Shown piece after piece: positions 36,214 to 44,945 of a stretch of DNA of 64,000 nt. Each line of letters opens with the position of its first letter. Position 1 is the first letter of the stretch. Below the pieces are notes generated by a model. That model was not told the origin of the DNA, searched no databases, and worked only from the letters and a program-made list of their open reading frames with translations. The translations under genes were made by a program, and so were the position numbers. Origin of the DNA: Sporichthya brevicatena (lineage in GTDB: Bacteria > Actinomycetota > Actinomycetes > Sporichthyales > Sporichthyaceae). Where the stretch lies: contig NZ_BAAAHE010000016.1 of the NCBI RefSeq assembly GCF_039525035.1, forward strand, positions 32,477-96,476. Reading direction: 5' to 3'.

Positions 36214-36366
36214 GTCCTGCTCCTCCCCGGCGACCGGACTCTCCGACCGCCCGGGGCAAGCCTGCGCCCTCGCGCGGACCCCGATGTCGCCGTCTGTGGA
36301 CAACGTCGGGGGTGTGCGCGTTGTGGAAAACCGCGGGAGATCAGCGAGAGCGACGCTCGTGCTGCG

Positions 36367-36372
36367 TATCCT
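36367..36372 (+). promoter_or_regulatory. -10 element of tRNA-Arg
   Basis: TATCCT lies 18 bp before the mature 5' end of the tRNA, leaving a short 5' trailer for RNase P. No clear -35 is seen. Confidence 0.4.
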
Positions 36373-36390
36373 CGAGCGTCATTCGCGAAG

Positions 36391-36463
36391 GCCCCCGTAG
36401 CTCAGCGGATAGAGCAGCGGATTTCTACTCCGCGTGCCGGGAGTTCGAATCTCTCCGGGGGCG
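36391..36463 (+). tRNA. tRNA-Arg(UCU)
   Basis: A 73-nt cloverleaf. The acceptor stem pairs GCCCCCG with CGGGGGC, the anticodon stem pairs GCGGA with TCCGC around the loop TTTCTAC (anticodon TCT, reading AGA), and the T-arm contains GTTCGAATC. The discriminator is G and CCA is not encoded. AGA is a very rare codon at this GC content. Confidence 0.95.
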
Positions 36464-36487
36464 CCGGTTTCCTGCGGCGGTCGACCG

Positions 36488-36871
36488 TCAGTCGAGCTGC
36501 AGCAGGACCTCGCCGTCGCGCACGATGGCCGGGACGGTGTCGAGGCCCTTCGGCTTGCGGCCGAGGGCGAGCGCGCCGCGCGACCACTTCGGCAGGGAGC
36601 GGCCGGCGAAGCCGCCCACCCAGTCGCGGTTCTCGCCGGAGCAGACGTCGAAGCGCGAGTTGTGCCACGCGCACTGCACGACGCCGTCGTCGTAGGTGAG
36701 TCCACCCGGGCCCTTGGTCAGGGAGAAGCCGAGGTGCGGGCACCGGTTCACCACCGCACACACCGACTCCCCGGTGCGGGCGACGAGCACCTTCTTCCCC
36801 CCGACCTCGACGGGCGTCAGGCTCCCGTTGGCGAACTCGTCGAGCTTTCCGGCCGAGACTTCCGCAGCCAT
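36488..36871 (-). CDS. Rieske [2Fe-2S] ferredoxin-like protein
   Basis: A 127-residue soluble Rieske protein. Cluster ligands are in CPHLGF (near residue 43) and CAWHNSRFD (near 65). No membrane anchor or catalytic oxygenase domain is present, so it is an electron carrier or regulatory component of the small Rieske-ferredoxin type. The ATG at 36871 follows GGAGG by 6 nt. It stands alone between tRNA-Arg and a divergent membrane-protein gene, so its partner is unknown. Confidence 0.9.
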   Translation of the reverse strand: MAAEVSAGKLDEFANGSLTPVEVGGKKVLVARTGESVCAVVNRCPHLGFSLTKGPGGLTYDDGVVQCAWHNSRFDVCSGENRDWVGGFAGRSLPKWSRGALALGRKPKGLDTVPAIVRDGEVLLQLD

Positions 36872-36998
36872 GTCAGACCTCCGGGGCGTTCGCGCCGCCG
36901 TCGGGCACGGCCGCGGCGTTCCCCGCCTCAGAGCAAAGCGCAAACGGGCGAATGGTTGATAGCCCCACAAAGGCCATAGTTCGTATCCTGTGGCCCTC

Positions 36999-37832
36999 AT
37001 GGGTCGGCACAGCGCGCCGGCCGGTGCGCGTCCGCTCGAACGCGCGACGACGTCCCGGTCGGCTTCTTCACACCGCGCCGCGGGACGCCGCCGCCTGGAC
37101 ACGGCCCCAAGCGCCCCACCCGCCCCGGAGCCCTCTCCCGTTGCGTTCGAGCCCGTGGCGGTCGAGCCCGTCGTGGTGGAGCCCGTGGCGGTCGAGCCCG
37201 TTGCGGTCGAGCCGGAACCCCCGACGCTCCCCGTTCCGCCGCCGCTGCCGACCCCGGCCTCGATGCGGGAGGCCGGGATCGAGCCACCCCGCCTCGCCCC
37301 GGTCCGCGGCCGGCACGCCCGTCCTGCCCCCGAGCCGGAGCCGACGCCACCCCCGCGGCCCACTCCGAAGCCCCAGCCGGTCCGTGTCACGGCGCCGCCG
37401 GCCCCCAAGCCGGCACCGGCACCTGCGCCGGCTCCCGCTCCCGCGCCGGCCCCAGCTCCCGCACCGGCCCCGCCGCCCGGTCGGGTCGCGACCCTGGAAC
37501 GGCCGACCGCTCCACGTCCCGCCCCGGCGGCGCCAGCGGCTGCGGCGGCGCCGGCGGCGGTTGCGGAAGCACCGGTCCCGGCGCGACCCAGCCTGGCGAA
37601 GCGGGTCGCGGCGCTGCCCCGGGCGCTGCTGGAGACCGTCGCCTGGGGCGGGTTCGCCGCGGTCGTGGCGCTCGTGGTGATCGCGCTCAGCGACGTCAGC
37701 GTCGGGACCGCCGCGCTGTGGGCGGGAGCGCTCAGCGGGATCGTCGTGCTGGCCGTCGCGGTGATGGCCCTGACGGGCACCCACCTGGACGACCTCGGTT
37801 CACCAGGGAGAACGTCGGAGTCCCACGACTAG
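36999..37832 (+). CDS. Proline-rich protein with C-terminal membrane hairpin
   Basis: A 277-residue low-complexity protein. Residues 45-75 contain [10 protein letters not shown] repeats, residues 135-165 a Pro-Ala run, and two membrane helices lie near 215-240 and 245-265. The rest is Pro/Ala/Arg-rich. Such proteins probably span the cell wall or crowd the membrane surface; no family is recognised. The ATG at 36999 follows TATCCT (36984-36989) by 9 nt; GTG at 36990 would fall too close to that element. Confidence 0.7.
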   Translation: MGRHSAPAGARPLERATTSRSASSHRAAGRRRLDTAPSAPPAPEPSPVAFEPVAVEPVVVEPVAVEPVAVEPEPPTLPVPPPLPTPASMREAGIEPPRLAPVRGRHARPAPEPEPTPPPRPTPKPQPVRVTAPPAPKPAPAPAPAPAPAPAPAPAPAPPPGRVATLERPTAPRPAPAAPAAAAAPAAVAEAPVPARPSLAKRVAALPRALLETVAWGGFAAVVALVVIALSDVSVGTAALWAGALSGIVVLAVAVMALTGTHLDDLGSPGRTSESHD

Positions 37833-37842
37833 GGTGGGTCGA
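37830..37842 (+). promoter_or_regulatory. Leaderless promoter of orn
   Basis: TAGGGT (37830-37835) fits TANNNT and ends 7 nt before the ATG at 37843. Its TAG is also the stop codon of the preceding gene (37830-37832). Confidence 0.45.
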
Positions 37843-38469
37843 ATGAATGACCGCCTGGTGTGGATCGACTGCGAGATGACGGGGCTCAGCCTCGAACAGG
37901 ATGCGTTGATCGAAGTGGCGGTCCTCGTCACCGACTCCGAGCTGAACATCCTCGGGGACGGCGTCGACGTCGTCATCAAGCCGCCGGACGCGGCGCTGGA
38001 GACCATGCCGGACGTCGTCCGCAACATGCACACCTCCTCGGGCCTGCTGAACGAGTTGCCGGGCGGCAAGACGCTGGCGGAGGCCGAGGAGATGGTCCTC
38101 GCCTACATCCGCGAGTGGGTGCCCGAGCCCAACAAGTCGCCGCTGGCGGGCAACAGCGTCGCCACCGACCGCGGGTTCCTCGCGCGGGACATGGAGAAGG
38201 TCGAGAAGTATCTGCACTACCGGATCGTCGACGTCTCCTCGATCAAGGAGCTCGCCCGGCGCTGGTACCCGCGCGCGTACTTCAACGCGCCGGCGAAAAC
38301 CGGCAACCACCGGGCGCTGGCCGACATCCGGGAGAGCATCGCCGAGCTCCGGTACTACCGGGAGGCCGTCTTCGTCCCCGACCCCGGGCCCGACACCGCC
38401 ACCGCGAAGGCGATCGCCGCGAAGTACGCCTCACCCCCGGCCCCGGCTCCCGAGCAGCCGACCGCATAA
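37843..38469 (+). CDS. orn: Oligoribonuclease
   Basis: A 208-residue DEDDh exonuclease that degrades 2-5-nt RNA fragments, including pGpG, to mononucleotides. The DEDDh residues are visible: WIDCEMTGL (Asp and Glu near 9-11), [11 protein letters not shown] near 105, and HRALADI (His and Asp near 155-160). The Ala/Pro-rich tail is extra. Leaderless ATG at 37843 is preferred over the upstream in-frame start because of the TAGGGT hexamer. Confidence 0.95.
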   Translation: MNDRLVWIDCEMTGLSLEQDALIEVAVLVTDSELNILGDGVDVVIKPPDAALETMPDVVRNMHTSSGLLNELPGGKTLAEAEEMVLAYIREWVPEPNKSPLAGNSVATDRGFLARDMEKVEKYLHYRIVDVSSIKELARRWYPRAYFNAPAKTGNHRALADIRESIAELRYYREAVFVPDPGPDTATAKAIAAKYASPPAPAPEQPTA

Positions 38470-38497
38470 CCGGTCACGAGCGCCGTCGCGGCATGGG

Positions 38498-38503
38498 TAG
38501 ACT
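38498..38503 (+). promoter_or_regulatory. -10 element of tRNA-His
   Basis: TAGACT lies 24 bp before the tRNA-His 5' end, at a suitable distance for a processed transcript. No clear -35 is seen. Confidence 0.4.
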
Positions 38504-38527
38504 CTGCTGGCCGCTGCGGCGGTCATG

Positions 38528-38600
38528 GTGGGCGTAGCTCAGCTGGTAGAGCACCGGGTTGTGGTCCCGGTGGCCGCGGGTTCAAGTCCCGTCGCTCACC
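38528..38600 (+). tRNA. tRNA-His(GUG)
   Basis: The cloverleaf pairs GTGGGCG with CGCTCAC in the acceptor. The anticodon stem pairs CCGGG with CCCGG around TTGTGGT (anticodon GTG), and the T-loop is GTTCAAGTC. G at 38527 pairs with discriminator C38600, giving the extra G-1 that marks tRNA-His. CCA is encoded at 38601-38603. Confidence 0.96.
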
Positions 38601-38615
38601 CCAGACGGAAGCGCT

Positions 38616-38649
38616 GAGGCGGGTGGGAGCAGAAGCTCTCACCCGCCTC
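38616..38649 (+). terminator. Strong hairpin after tRNA-His
   Basis: Arms GAGGCGGGTGGGAGC (38616-38630) and GCTCTCACCCGCCTC (38635-38649) pair over 15 bp with one G-T pair and a loop AGAA. It sits 13 bp after the tRNA CCA. There is no U-tract, as is common for actinobacterial terminators. Confidence 0.75.
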
Positions 38650-38768
38650 ACGCATTTCCGGGCGCCTCACGCGTTCAGCCGCGTCTGCGACACGCCGTGT
38701 CGCGATGTGATTGCTTTCCACCCGTTCGGGCGCTACGGATTCGGCCGGTGTCGACCGATTTGTATGAC

Positions 38769-39022
<254 letters not shown>

Positions 39023-39109
39023 CCAGCGGGAACCGCAGGCCTGAGGCCTGCGGTTTCTTCGTTTCCGGGCCGGCCCCGCACCGGGGCGACCTTGTCCGCC
39101 CCGGGAGCC

Positions 39110-40874
39110 TCAGGCGGCTGGCTCGTCGGGTGCGGGGCGGGGTTGTGGTCGTTCTCGGGGTTCCCTCGGCCGGTCGGGTTCGATCAGGGGTGGGATCTCG
39201 ACGTCGTAGACGGCGCCGAGGCGGGTGATCCAGCGGACCTTGCGGTCGTTGAGGCGGAGGAGTTGCCAGCCGCCTTTGGTTTTGAGGTCGTGGTCGTGCT
39301 CGCACAGGGGTCCGAGGTTCCCGGCCAGGGTGAGGCCGCCGCGGGCGTGGTCGAGGGTGTGGTCGATCTCGGACCGGGCGGCGGGGAGCCGGCAGCCGGG
39401 GCCTTGGCAGGTCGTCATCCGCAGTTGGGTGTCCCGGCGTAGCCCTGAGGGGGAAGCGGCGGCGGGCGTCCGCGGGGTCCGGCCCGGCCGGGTCGCCCTT
39501 CTCGGCGCCGGCGGTGGCCAGGAGGTGTTGGCGGCCGATCTCGACCAGGACGGGGCGCCAGAGCGCGATCTGGGCGCTGGTGACGGTCTCCTCGATCAGT
39601 GCCTGCAGCAGGGCCGCGGGGATCAGGAGGTCGACGATGCCGTGGTCACTGGTCCGGCGCCGTTCCCAGTCGACCGGCCGCGCGCCGACCAGCCCGGAGG
39701 AGATCGCGTACCCGTCGGGGCCGGTGACCGCGAACCGCCATTGCCCGGCCGACAGCTTCTCCGCCCACTCCCACGCCAGTTCGGCGTGGATCGGTCCCTG
39801 CCCGGCGAGTTCGGCGGGGTCGCGGTCCATTCCGAGCAGGGTGGAGAGCTTCGCGGTGAGCTGCACCCCGCGGTGCGGGGACCGCACCACCGGCGCCGGC
39901 TCCGCCGCCGGTTCGGGCTGCGGCTCGGGCTCGGGCTCCGCCTGGGGCTCCGACTCGGGCTCGGGCTCCTCCTCGTGCTCGGGCTCCGGCACGTCCGTCT
40001 GGTCGGTCTCGGCCGTCTCGACCGTCTCGGCCGTCTCCGCATCGGTGGGGCGGGTGGCGGCGAGGTGGGCGAGGATCTGGTCGTCGGTGAAGTCGGCGTA
40101 GGTGCCGTCCAGCAGGTTGAGCGCGATCTCCGAGCGCAGGTGATCCACCGGCCGCGGGTCCCCGGCACGTTTGGCGTCGTCGGCGAGTTTGCGGACCCGG
40201 GCGATGGCGGCGGCGACCCGGGCGGGGTCCTGATTCTGCGCGGCCAGGGTGGCGGTGCCGTCCTCGTTGCGCCAGGAGATCACCCGCCGCTCGCGGTAGG
40301 CCTCTTGAAATCGCCGTTGGGCCCAGTCCGGGTCGAGTTGGATGCCGAGTTTGCGGCACCGCGCCCCGATCTGCTCACTGGTCCAGGGGCGGTCGGCGTC
40401 GATCGAGCAGTGTCCGAGGATTTCGTCGATCACGGTGGTGGCGTGCTCGTCGCTCATGTCCCGGGTCCAGAAGTGGATCACCCGGGCCCGTTCGATACTC
40501 AGGTCCCCGGCGGCCATGGCGGCGTGCAGCTTGGGGAACCGGCGCACGACGGCCCAGGCGAAGTCGAGCAGTTCGTTGCCCGAGTAGGCCGAGATCCGCA
40601 GCGCGGTGCGGACCTCGTCCCCGCCCCAGCGGTCCGGGGCGGGCAGGCGCACGATCTCGTCGCCGGAATCCAGGCCCCGGGACCCGACCTCGGCCACCAG
40701 ACCCAACCAGACCGCGTGGGCGGCGTTCAGTTGCCGTTGGCCGGCGCGTAACAGCGCGACCGACTCGGCCCCGGTCATCGACGCGCACTCGCCCTCGCCG
40801 GGCGCGATGCCCAACGAGATGCCCCACGCACTCGGCGTGGGAACCCCTGCTGCTGCTGTCGATGTCCCCGTCAT
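39110..40874 (-). pseudogene. DUF222/HNH (13E12-like) gene with frameshift
   Basis: From ATG 40874 the frame reads as a DUF222 protein with an acidic Glu/Pro-rich linker (near residues 310-360). At a run of five C on the coding strand (39453-39449) it loses register. The HNH nuclease part (CQGPGCRLPAARSEIDHTLD, then GNLGPLCEHDH) continues in the neighbouring frame to a stop at 39110. Removing one C rejoins the two frames as RRFPSGLRRDTQLRMTTC, which fits the family. The error is in a homopolymer, so a sequencing slip is as likely as a real mutation. The promoter matches the DNA-damage motif. Confidence 0.82.
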
Positions 40875-40882
40875 CACTGATG

Positions 40883-40904
40883 AACCTAGACGGCACCACC
40901 GACA
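40883..40904 (-). promoter_or_regulatory. PafBC-type DNA-damage promoter of HNH gene
   Basis: On the minus strand TGTCGGTG (40904-40897), 8 bp, then TAGGTT (40888-40883) match the RecA-NDp/PafBC consensus TGTCRGTG-N8-TANNNT. The ATG at 40874 follows by 8 nt. 13E12-family genes of mycobacteria are known members of this regulon, which supports the reading. Confidence 0.7.
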
Positions 40905-40990
40905 GTCCGTTTTCGTCGACGCCTGGGTCCGCCGCGGCCCTGGATCCCCGGCGACGCAACGTCTCTGACACCTCATCAGCACCACCGGCA

Positions 40991-41059
40991 CCTGCACAAG
41001 AGATGTCATCTCCAGTGCATGTCGGGCCTGCACAAGAGATGTCATCTCCAGTGCATGTC
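40991..41059. repeat. Two 33-bp tandem repeats, each palindromic
   Basis: Identical 33-bp units at 40991-41023 and 41027-41059, separated by GGG. Each contains TGCAC, 3 bp, AGATGTCATCT, 3 bp, GTGCA: a 27-bp palindrome with a perfect core. The centre-to-centre distance is 36 bp. The form suggests a pair of operator sites or a recombination/attachment element upstream of the HNH gene; not a CRISPR. Confidence 0.75.
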
Positions 41060-41112
41060 AAGAAGGGGTGACACCCCTTACTGCGGAGTAAGGGGTGTCA
41101 CCCCTTCTTGAC
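41057..41112. repeat. 56-bp palindrome with nested half-palindromes
   Basis: Arms 41057-41082 and 41087-41112 pair perfectly over 26 bp around the loop GCGG. Each arm contains its own palindrome (AAGGGGTG and CACCCCTT around a single base), so AAGGGGTG or its complement occurs four times. It lies 16 bp after the NlpC/P60 stop and could act as a terminator for that gene; the perfection and nesting are more than a terminator needs. Confidence 0.85.
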
Positions 41113-41128
41113 GGGACTTGATGAGGCG

Positions 41129-41968
41129 TCAGAACGGCCGGACGACCGTCGGCATGATCGTCTGGCTGTACCGGTAGGTGGTGACCTTGCCGATCCGGAC
41201 GGTGTCGGGGCCGGAGACCGCCTCGAGGATCTTGCCCTTGCCCAGGTAGATCCCTACGTGGTTGACGCGGCCGGTCTCGTTGCTCCGGTAGAAGATCAGG
41301 TCCCCGCGCTTGCGCTCGGCGACCGGGAAGTGGGCGAAGCCGGAGTGGTTGTAGAGCTCGAGGCTGGTCCGGTACTTCGGCAGCACGTGCTTGTCGACGG
41401 TGATCGGCTGCGGGTCGAGGCCGGCGCGGTAGAGCGCCTGCAGCACCAGGCCCGAGCAGTCGATGCCGTACTTGACCTTCCCGGCCCCGCCCCAGACGTA
41501 CTCGGCGCCGAGGTAGGTGCGCGCGAACTTGATCATGGTCTTGCGGCGCTCGGCGGCGGTCGCGGTGAGGGGCAGCGCGGGCTTGGCCGTCCAGCGGTCC
41601 ATGCAGAAGTCCTCGCGGAAGCCCATCGCCGCCCAGGTCTTCGGCCCGACGACGCCATCGACGGCGAGGCCGCGGGCGCGCTGGAACTTCTTGACCGCGT
41701 TCCGGGTGCGGGCGTCCATGGTCTCCCAGGCCGAGTCCGGGAGCCCGAGTCGTTGCTGGACCATCCGGACCTTCACGCCGTTCATCCCGGGCGTCAGGAC
41801 CACGCAGCCCTTCGCCGGGGTGATCGTCGTGACCGGCGCCAACGTCGTCTTCGCACCACGAGGCGCCGGCGCCGCCTCCGCGGGCAGCATCCCGCCCACG
41901 ACCGCGACCGCCGTCAGGCCGCCGACCAGCACCGCTGCTTTCCGCCCCCAGATTCGCATGGGGCCCAT
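41129..41968 (-). CDS. Secreted NlpC/P60 peptidoglycan hydrolase
   Basis: A 279-residue exported protein. Signal peptide near residues 8-33 (VLVGGLTAVAVVGGMLPAEA), then a peptidoglycan-binding domain (near 60-110, MVQQRLGLPDSAWETMDART), then an NlpC/P60 cysteine peptidase. The nucleophile is in GIDCSGLVLQAL near 170 and the His in VNHVGIYLGKGK near 240. It cleaves cell-wall peptides. The ATG at 41968 lies 11 bp after the ligB stop; ATG 41959 is an alternative. A large palindrome follows the stop. Confidence 0.9.
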   Translation of the reverse strand: MGPMRIWGRKAAVLVGGLTAVAVVGGMLPAEAAPAPRGAKTTLAPVTTITPAKGCVVLTPGMNGVKVRMVQQRLGLPDSAWETMDARTRNAVKKFQRARGLAVDGVVGPKTWAAMGFREDFCMDRWTAKPALPLTATAAERRKTMIKFARTYLGAEYVWGGAGKVKYGIDCSGLVLQALYRAGLDPQPITVDKHVLPKYRTSLELYNHSGFAHFPVAERKRGDLIFYRSNETGRVNHVGIYLGKGKILEAVSGPDTVRIGKVTTYRYSQTIMPTVVRPF

Positions 41969-41979
41969 CGTCACATCCG

Positions 41980-43500
41980 TCACCCCTGTCGCGCATGTAT
42001 CGCGCGAACTGCATCGATCGTGTCCGCCTCCTGGGCGGATTTGTCCTCCCGGTACCGCAGTACCCGGGCGAACCGGAGCGCGACGCCGCCGGGATAGCGG
42101 GGGGAGGTCTGCACCCCGTCGAACGCGATCTCGACGACGAGCTCGGGCCGGACCGTCACGACCCAGTCGCCCCGGTCGACGGCCCGGGCCAGGAGCTGCT
42201 CGGTCTGCCACTCCAGCAGGGCGTCGGTGAGCCCCTTGAACGTCTTGCCGAGCATCACGAACCCGCCCGCCGGGTCGCGCGCCCCGAGGTGGAGGTTCGA
42301 GAGCCGGCCGCGCCGCCGCCCGTGGCCCCACTCCGCCGCGAGGACGACGAGGTCGAGCGTGTGCCGCGGCTTCACCTTCACCCAGCCGGCGCCGCGCCGG
42401 CCGGCGTCGTACCCGGCCGCCAGCGCCTTCACCACGACGCCCTCGTGCCCGGCCGCGATCGCTGCGGCCAGGAAGTCCGCCGCCTGCTCGGTCGAGGTGA
42501 CCTCGGCCCGCGGCACCAGCAGTCCCGGGTGGGCGATGCGCTCCAGTTCAGCCCGCCGCGCGGAGGCGGGCGCGCCGGTCAGGTCGACGCCGTCGAGGGA
42601 CAGGCAGTCGAAGAAGAACGGCGTCAGCGGGACCGGCGCCGCCCGTTCCGCACGCTGCCGCGCACTGCGGGCGGCCGTGGCCTGGAACGGCAGCGGACGC
42701 CCGTCCGGGCGCAGGGCGATGGCCTCGCCGTCGAGGATCACCGACCGCACCGGCAGCTCCCGCACCGCGGCCACGACCTCCGGCACCCGGCCGGTGATCT
42801 CGTCGAGGCTCCGGGTGAAGACGGCGACGCCGTCCCCGGCCCGGTGCACCTGGATCCGGATCCCGTCGAGCTTCCACTCCACCGCCGCGGGGCCGGTGCG
42901 CGCGAGCGCGTCCTCGACGCCGGTCCCGGACTGGGCGAGCATCGGCCGCACCGGCCGCCCGACCTGCAGCCCGAACGCGGCGAGCGCGTCCGGGGCGCCC
43001 GCGAGCGCCGCCTCCGCGACCGGCCCGACCGCCCCGGCGACCATGACCGCCCGCCGGACCTCCGTCGCCGGCCGGCCCGACGCCGCGACGACCGCCTCGA
43101 CCATGACGCCGTCCAGGGCGCCCTGCCGCAGCTCCCCCGCCACCAGCCCGGACAGCAGCCGTTGCTCGACGGCCGTCGCGCGCCCGACCACGTCCCGGAA
43201 CAACTCCGCCCGCCGCGTGGCCGACCCGGCGCCGGCCAGGCCCGCCATCGCCGCGAAGGCGGCGTCGACCTCCGCCACCGTCAGCGTCGGCTCCGCGGCC
43301 GGCGGCGGCAGCGAGCGCAGCGCGGCGGGGCCGAGCCCGGTCCGGCGCTGGCGCAGCTCACCGGCGAGGTAGGCGACGACGATCGGGACGTCCGCGGCCT
43401 CGGCCGCACGCAGGCAGTCGGCGATCAGCCGGATCTTCGCCGACCGCGCCGACGTCCCGGCCACCTCGGCCGAGGTCCGCGCCAGGACGTCGAGGAGCAC
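41980..43500 (-). CDS. ligB: ATP-dependent DNA ligase (LigB type)
   Basis: A 506-residue ATP-dependent ligase with a helical N-terminal DNA-binding domain (residues 1-200), the adenylation Lys in EWKLDGIRIQ near 215, nucleotidyltransferase motifs LDGEAIAL near 265 and EGVVVKAL near 365, GWVKVKP (motif V) near 385, and a C-terminal OB domain. It seals nicks in repair and is distinct from NAD-dependent LigA. The GTG at 43500 is supported by a -10-like CAGACT 6 nt upstream, part of a DNA-damage promoter motif. Confidence 0.94.
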   Translation of the reverse strand: MLLDVLARTSAEVAGTSARSAKIRLIADCLRAAEAADVPIVVAYLAGELRQRRTGLGPAALRSLPPPAAEPTLTVAEVDAAFAAMAGLAGAGSATRRAELFRDVVGRATAVEQRLLSGLVAGELRQGALDGVMVEAVVAASGRPATEVRRAVMVAGAVGPVAEAALAGAPDALAAFGLQVGRPVRPMLAQSGTGVEDALARTGPAAVEWKLDGIRIQVHRAGDGVAVFTRSLDEITGRVPEVVAAVRELPVRSVILDGEAIALRPDGRPLPFQATAARSARQRAERAAPVPLTPFFFDCLSLDGVDLTGAPASARRAELERIAHPGLLVPRAEVTSTEQAADFLAAAIAAGHEGVVVKALAAGYDAGRRGAGWVKVKPRHTLDLVVLAAEWGHGRRRGRLSNLHLGARDPAGGFVMLGKTFKGLTDALLEWQTEQLLARAVDRGDWVVTVRPELVVEIAFDGVQTSPRYPGGVALRFARVLRYREDKSAQEADTIDAVRAIHARQG

Positions 43501-43506
43501 GCAGGC

Positions 43507-43528
43507 AGTCTGACCCACGGCACCGACA
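43507..43528 (-). promoter_or_regulatory. PafBC-type leaderless promoter of ligB
   Basis: On the minus strand TGTCGGTG (43528-43521), 8 bp, then CAGACT (43512-43507), one base off TANNNT, then 6 nt to the GTG. The order and spacing equal the PafBC motif in front of the HNH gene. It implies that ligB is induced by DNA damage through PafBC and translated from a leaderless mRNA. Confidence 0.6.
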
Positions 43529-43539
43529 CCATGCCTCCC

Positions 43540-43551
43540 TATGCTCGCCGC
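43540..43551 (+). promoter_or_regulatory. Leaderless promoter of GH15-like gene
   Basis: TATGCT (43540-43545) fits TANNNT and is followed by 6 nt and the ATG at 43552. It lies 12 bp from the divergent ligB promoter motif, so the two promoters are almost back to back. Confidence 0.45.
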
Positions 43552-44934
43552 ATGCGTGGGGCGGTGGCGGCCGTGCTCGCGGTGGCCCTCGCGGCCGCCG
43601 GCGCGGCCGGGGCGGGGGCGGCCCGGGAGACCCGGCCGCCGCTGTACTCGGCCGGGGTCGCGGGCTCGGCGTTCGGCCCGGACGCGTTCCGCATCACGCT
43701 GCCGCCGGACGCCTCCGGCTCCTACCTGCCCGGCACCAGCCTGCTCGCCGACGCGCCCCTGCCCGGCCCCGGCGACCTGCTGCCCACCGGCGCCTACCCG
43801 GTCGTCCCCCGCACGGCGCCCGTCGACCACGCCGCCCTCGCCGACGCGACGCGGGCCTGGCTCGCCGCCGGCACCGTCCCCGGCCGGACGGACGCCGAGC
43901 GCGAGGTCGCGACCCGTGCCCTGCTCGACCTCGCCCTGCTCACCGACCCGAACGGCGCCTCGGTCGCCTCCCCGTTCGGCCCCTGGCACCTGGTCTGGCC
44001 CCGCGACGCGAGCTGGCACGCCGTCGCGTTCGCCGCCACCGGGCACCCCGACCAGGCCCGCGCGATCCTGCGGTTCCTCACCCGCGTCCAGGACGACGAC
44101 GGGACGTGGGTGAGCCGCTACCGCCCGGACGGGACGCCGGTGCGCGACGGCCGCGCCCGCCAGCTCGACGCGGTCGGGTGGGTCCCCTGGGCGCTGTGGT
44201 CCTGGTGGCAGGCTGCCTCGGACCGCGACCGGCCGGCCCGCGACACGGCCGCCCTCCGGGAATTCTGGACGATGCTGCGCCGGGCGGCGGACGCGGCGGT
44301 GGGGTCGCTCACCGACACCGGTCTGCCCCGCCCCTCCTCGGACTACTGGGAGCAGCGGGAGACCCGGCCCACGATCGGGATCGCCGCTCCGCTGCTCCTC
44401 GGCCTCCGCTCGGCCGCCGCCCTCGCCGCCGACCTCGGCGAACCCGATGCGCAACGGCGCTGGGGCGCCGCCGCGTCCCGTCTCGCCACCGCGATCGAGG
44501 CGCGCTTCGGCGCGACCGGCTACCGCCGGCACCCCGTCGCCGGAGCCGGGCCGGACAGCGCAGTGACGTTCCTCGCCGCGCCGCTGGCCCCGCTCGACGC
44601 CGCGGCGGTCACGGCCGCCGTCCGCCGCACCGAGGCCGAGCTGCGCATGCCCTCGGGCGGCCTGCGCCCGGGCAACATCCCCCGGGTCGGGGACGTCGCC
44701 TGGACCCCGGCGACCGCGCTGTTCGCTCTCGCGGCGGCCGGCCGGGGCGACGAGGAGAGCTTCGCCGGTTGGTTCGAGTGGCTGGCGTCACACCGCACCG
44801 GCTTCGGCGCGTTCCCGGAGAAGGTGGCGAACGACGGCTCTCCCGCCTCGGTGGCCCCGCTGGGCTGGACGTCCGCGATCGTGCTGCTCGCGCTGGCGAC
44901 CCGGGACGGCACCGTCGGCCCACCGCCCACGTAG
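43552..44934 (+). CDS. Secreted glycoside hydrolase, GH15-like
   Basis: A 460-residue exported protein: signal peptide residues 1-24, then an (alpha/alpha)6-type domain. GH15-like motifs are VWPRDASWHAVA near 145, ARQLDAVGWVPWAL near 200, and SDYWEQRET near 260 with a candidate acid Glu. GH15 members include glucoamylase, glucodextranase and trehalase; the substrate here is unknown. ATG 43552 is preferred over 43531, which would precede the -10. Together with malQ it may belong to alpha-glucan use, though they are far apart. Confidence 0.78.
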   Translation: MRGAVAAVLAVALAAAGAAGAGAARETRPPLYSAGVAGSAFGPDAFRITLPPDASGSYLPGTSLLADAPLPGPGDLLPTGAYPVVPRTAPVDHAALADATRAWLAAGTVPGRTDAEREVATRALLDLALLTDPNGASVASPFGPWHLVWPRDASWHAVAFAATGHPDQARAILRFLTRVQDDDGTWVSRYRPDGTPVRDGRARQLDAVGWVPWALWSWWQAASDRDRPARDTAALREFWTMLRRAADAAVGSLTDTGLPRPSSDYWEQRETRPTIGIAAPLLLGLRSAAALAADLGEPDAQRRWGAAASRLATAIEARFGATGYRRHPVAGAGPDSAVTFLAAPLAPLDAAAVTAAVRRTEAELRMPSGGLRPGNIPRVGDVAWTPATALFALAAAGRGDEESFAGWFEWLASHRTGFGAFPEKVANDGSPASVAPLGWTSAIVLLALATRDGTVGPPPT

Positions 44935-44945
44935 GCTCGCCGCCC

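Noticed and set aside
36488..36871. Rieske subunit of a cytochrome bc complex or a ring-hydroxylating oxygenase
   Set aside because: It has no membrane anchor, no oxygenase domain and no partner genes; 127 residues fit a small soluble ferredoxin.
38559..38768. Upstream extension of the small frame through tRNA-His
   Set aside because: It would read through the tRNA and its terminator hairpin.
40991..41059. Possible CRISPR array
   Set aside because: Only two units separated by 3 bp, with no spacers; the units are palindromic, and no cas genes are present.
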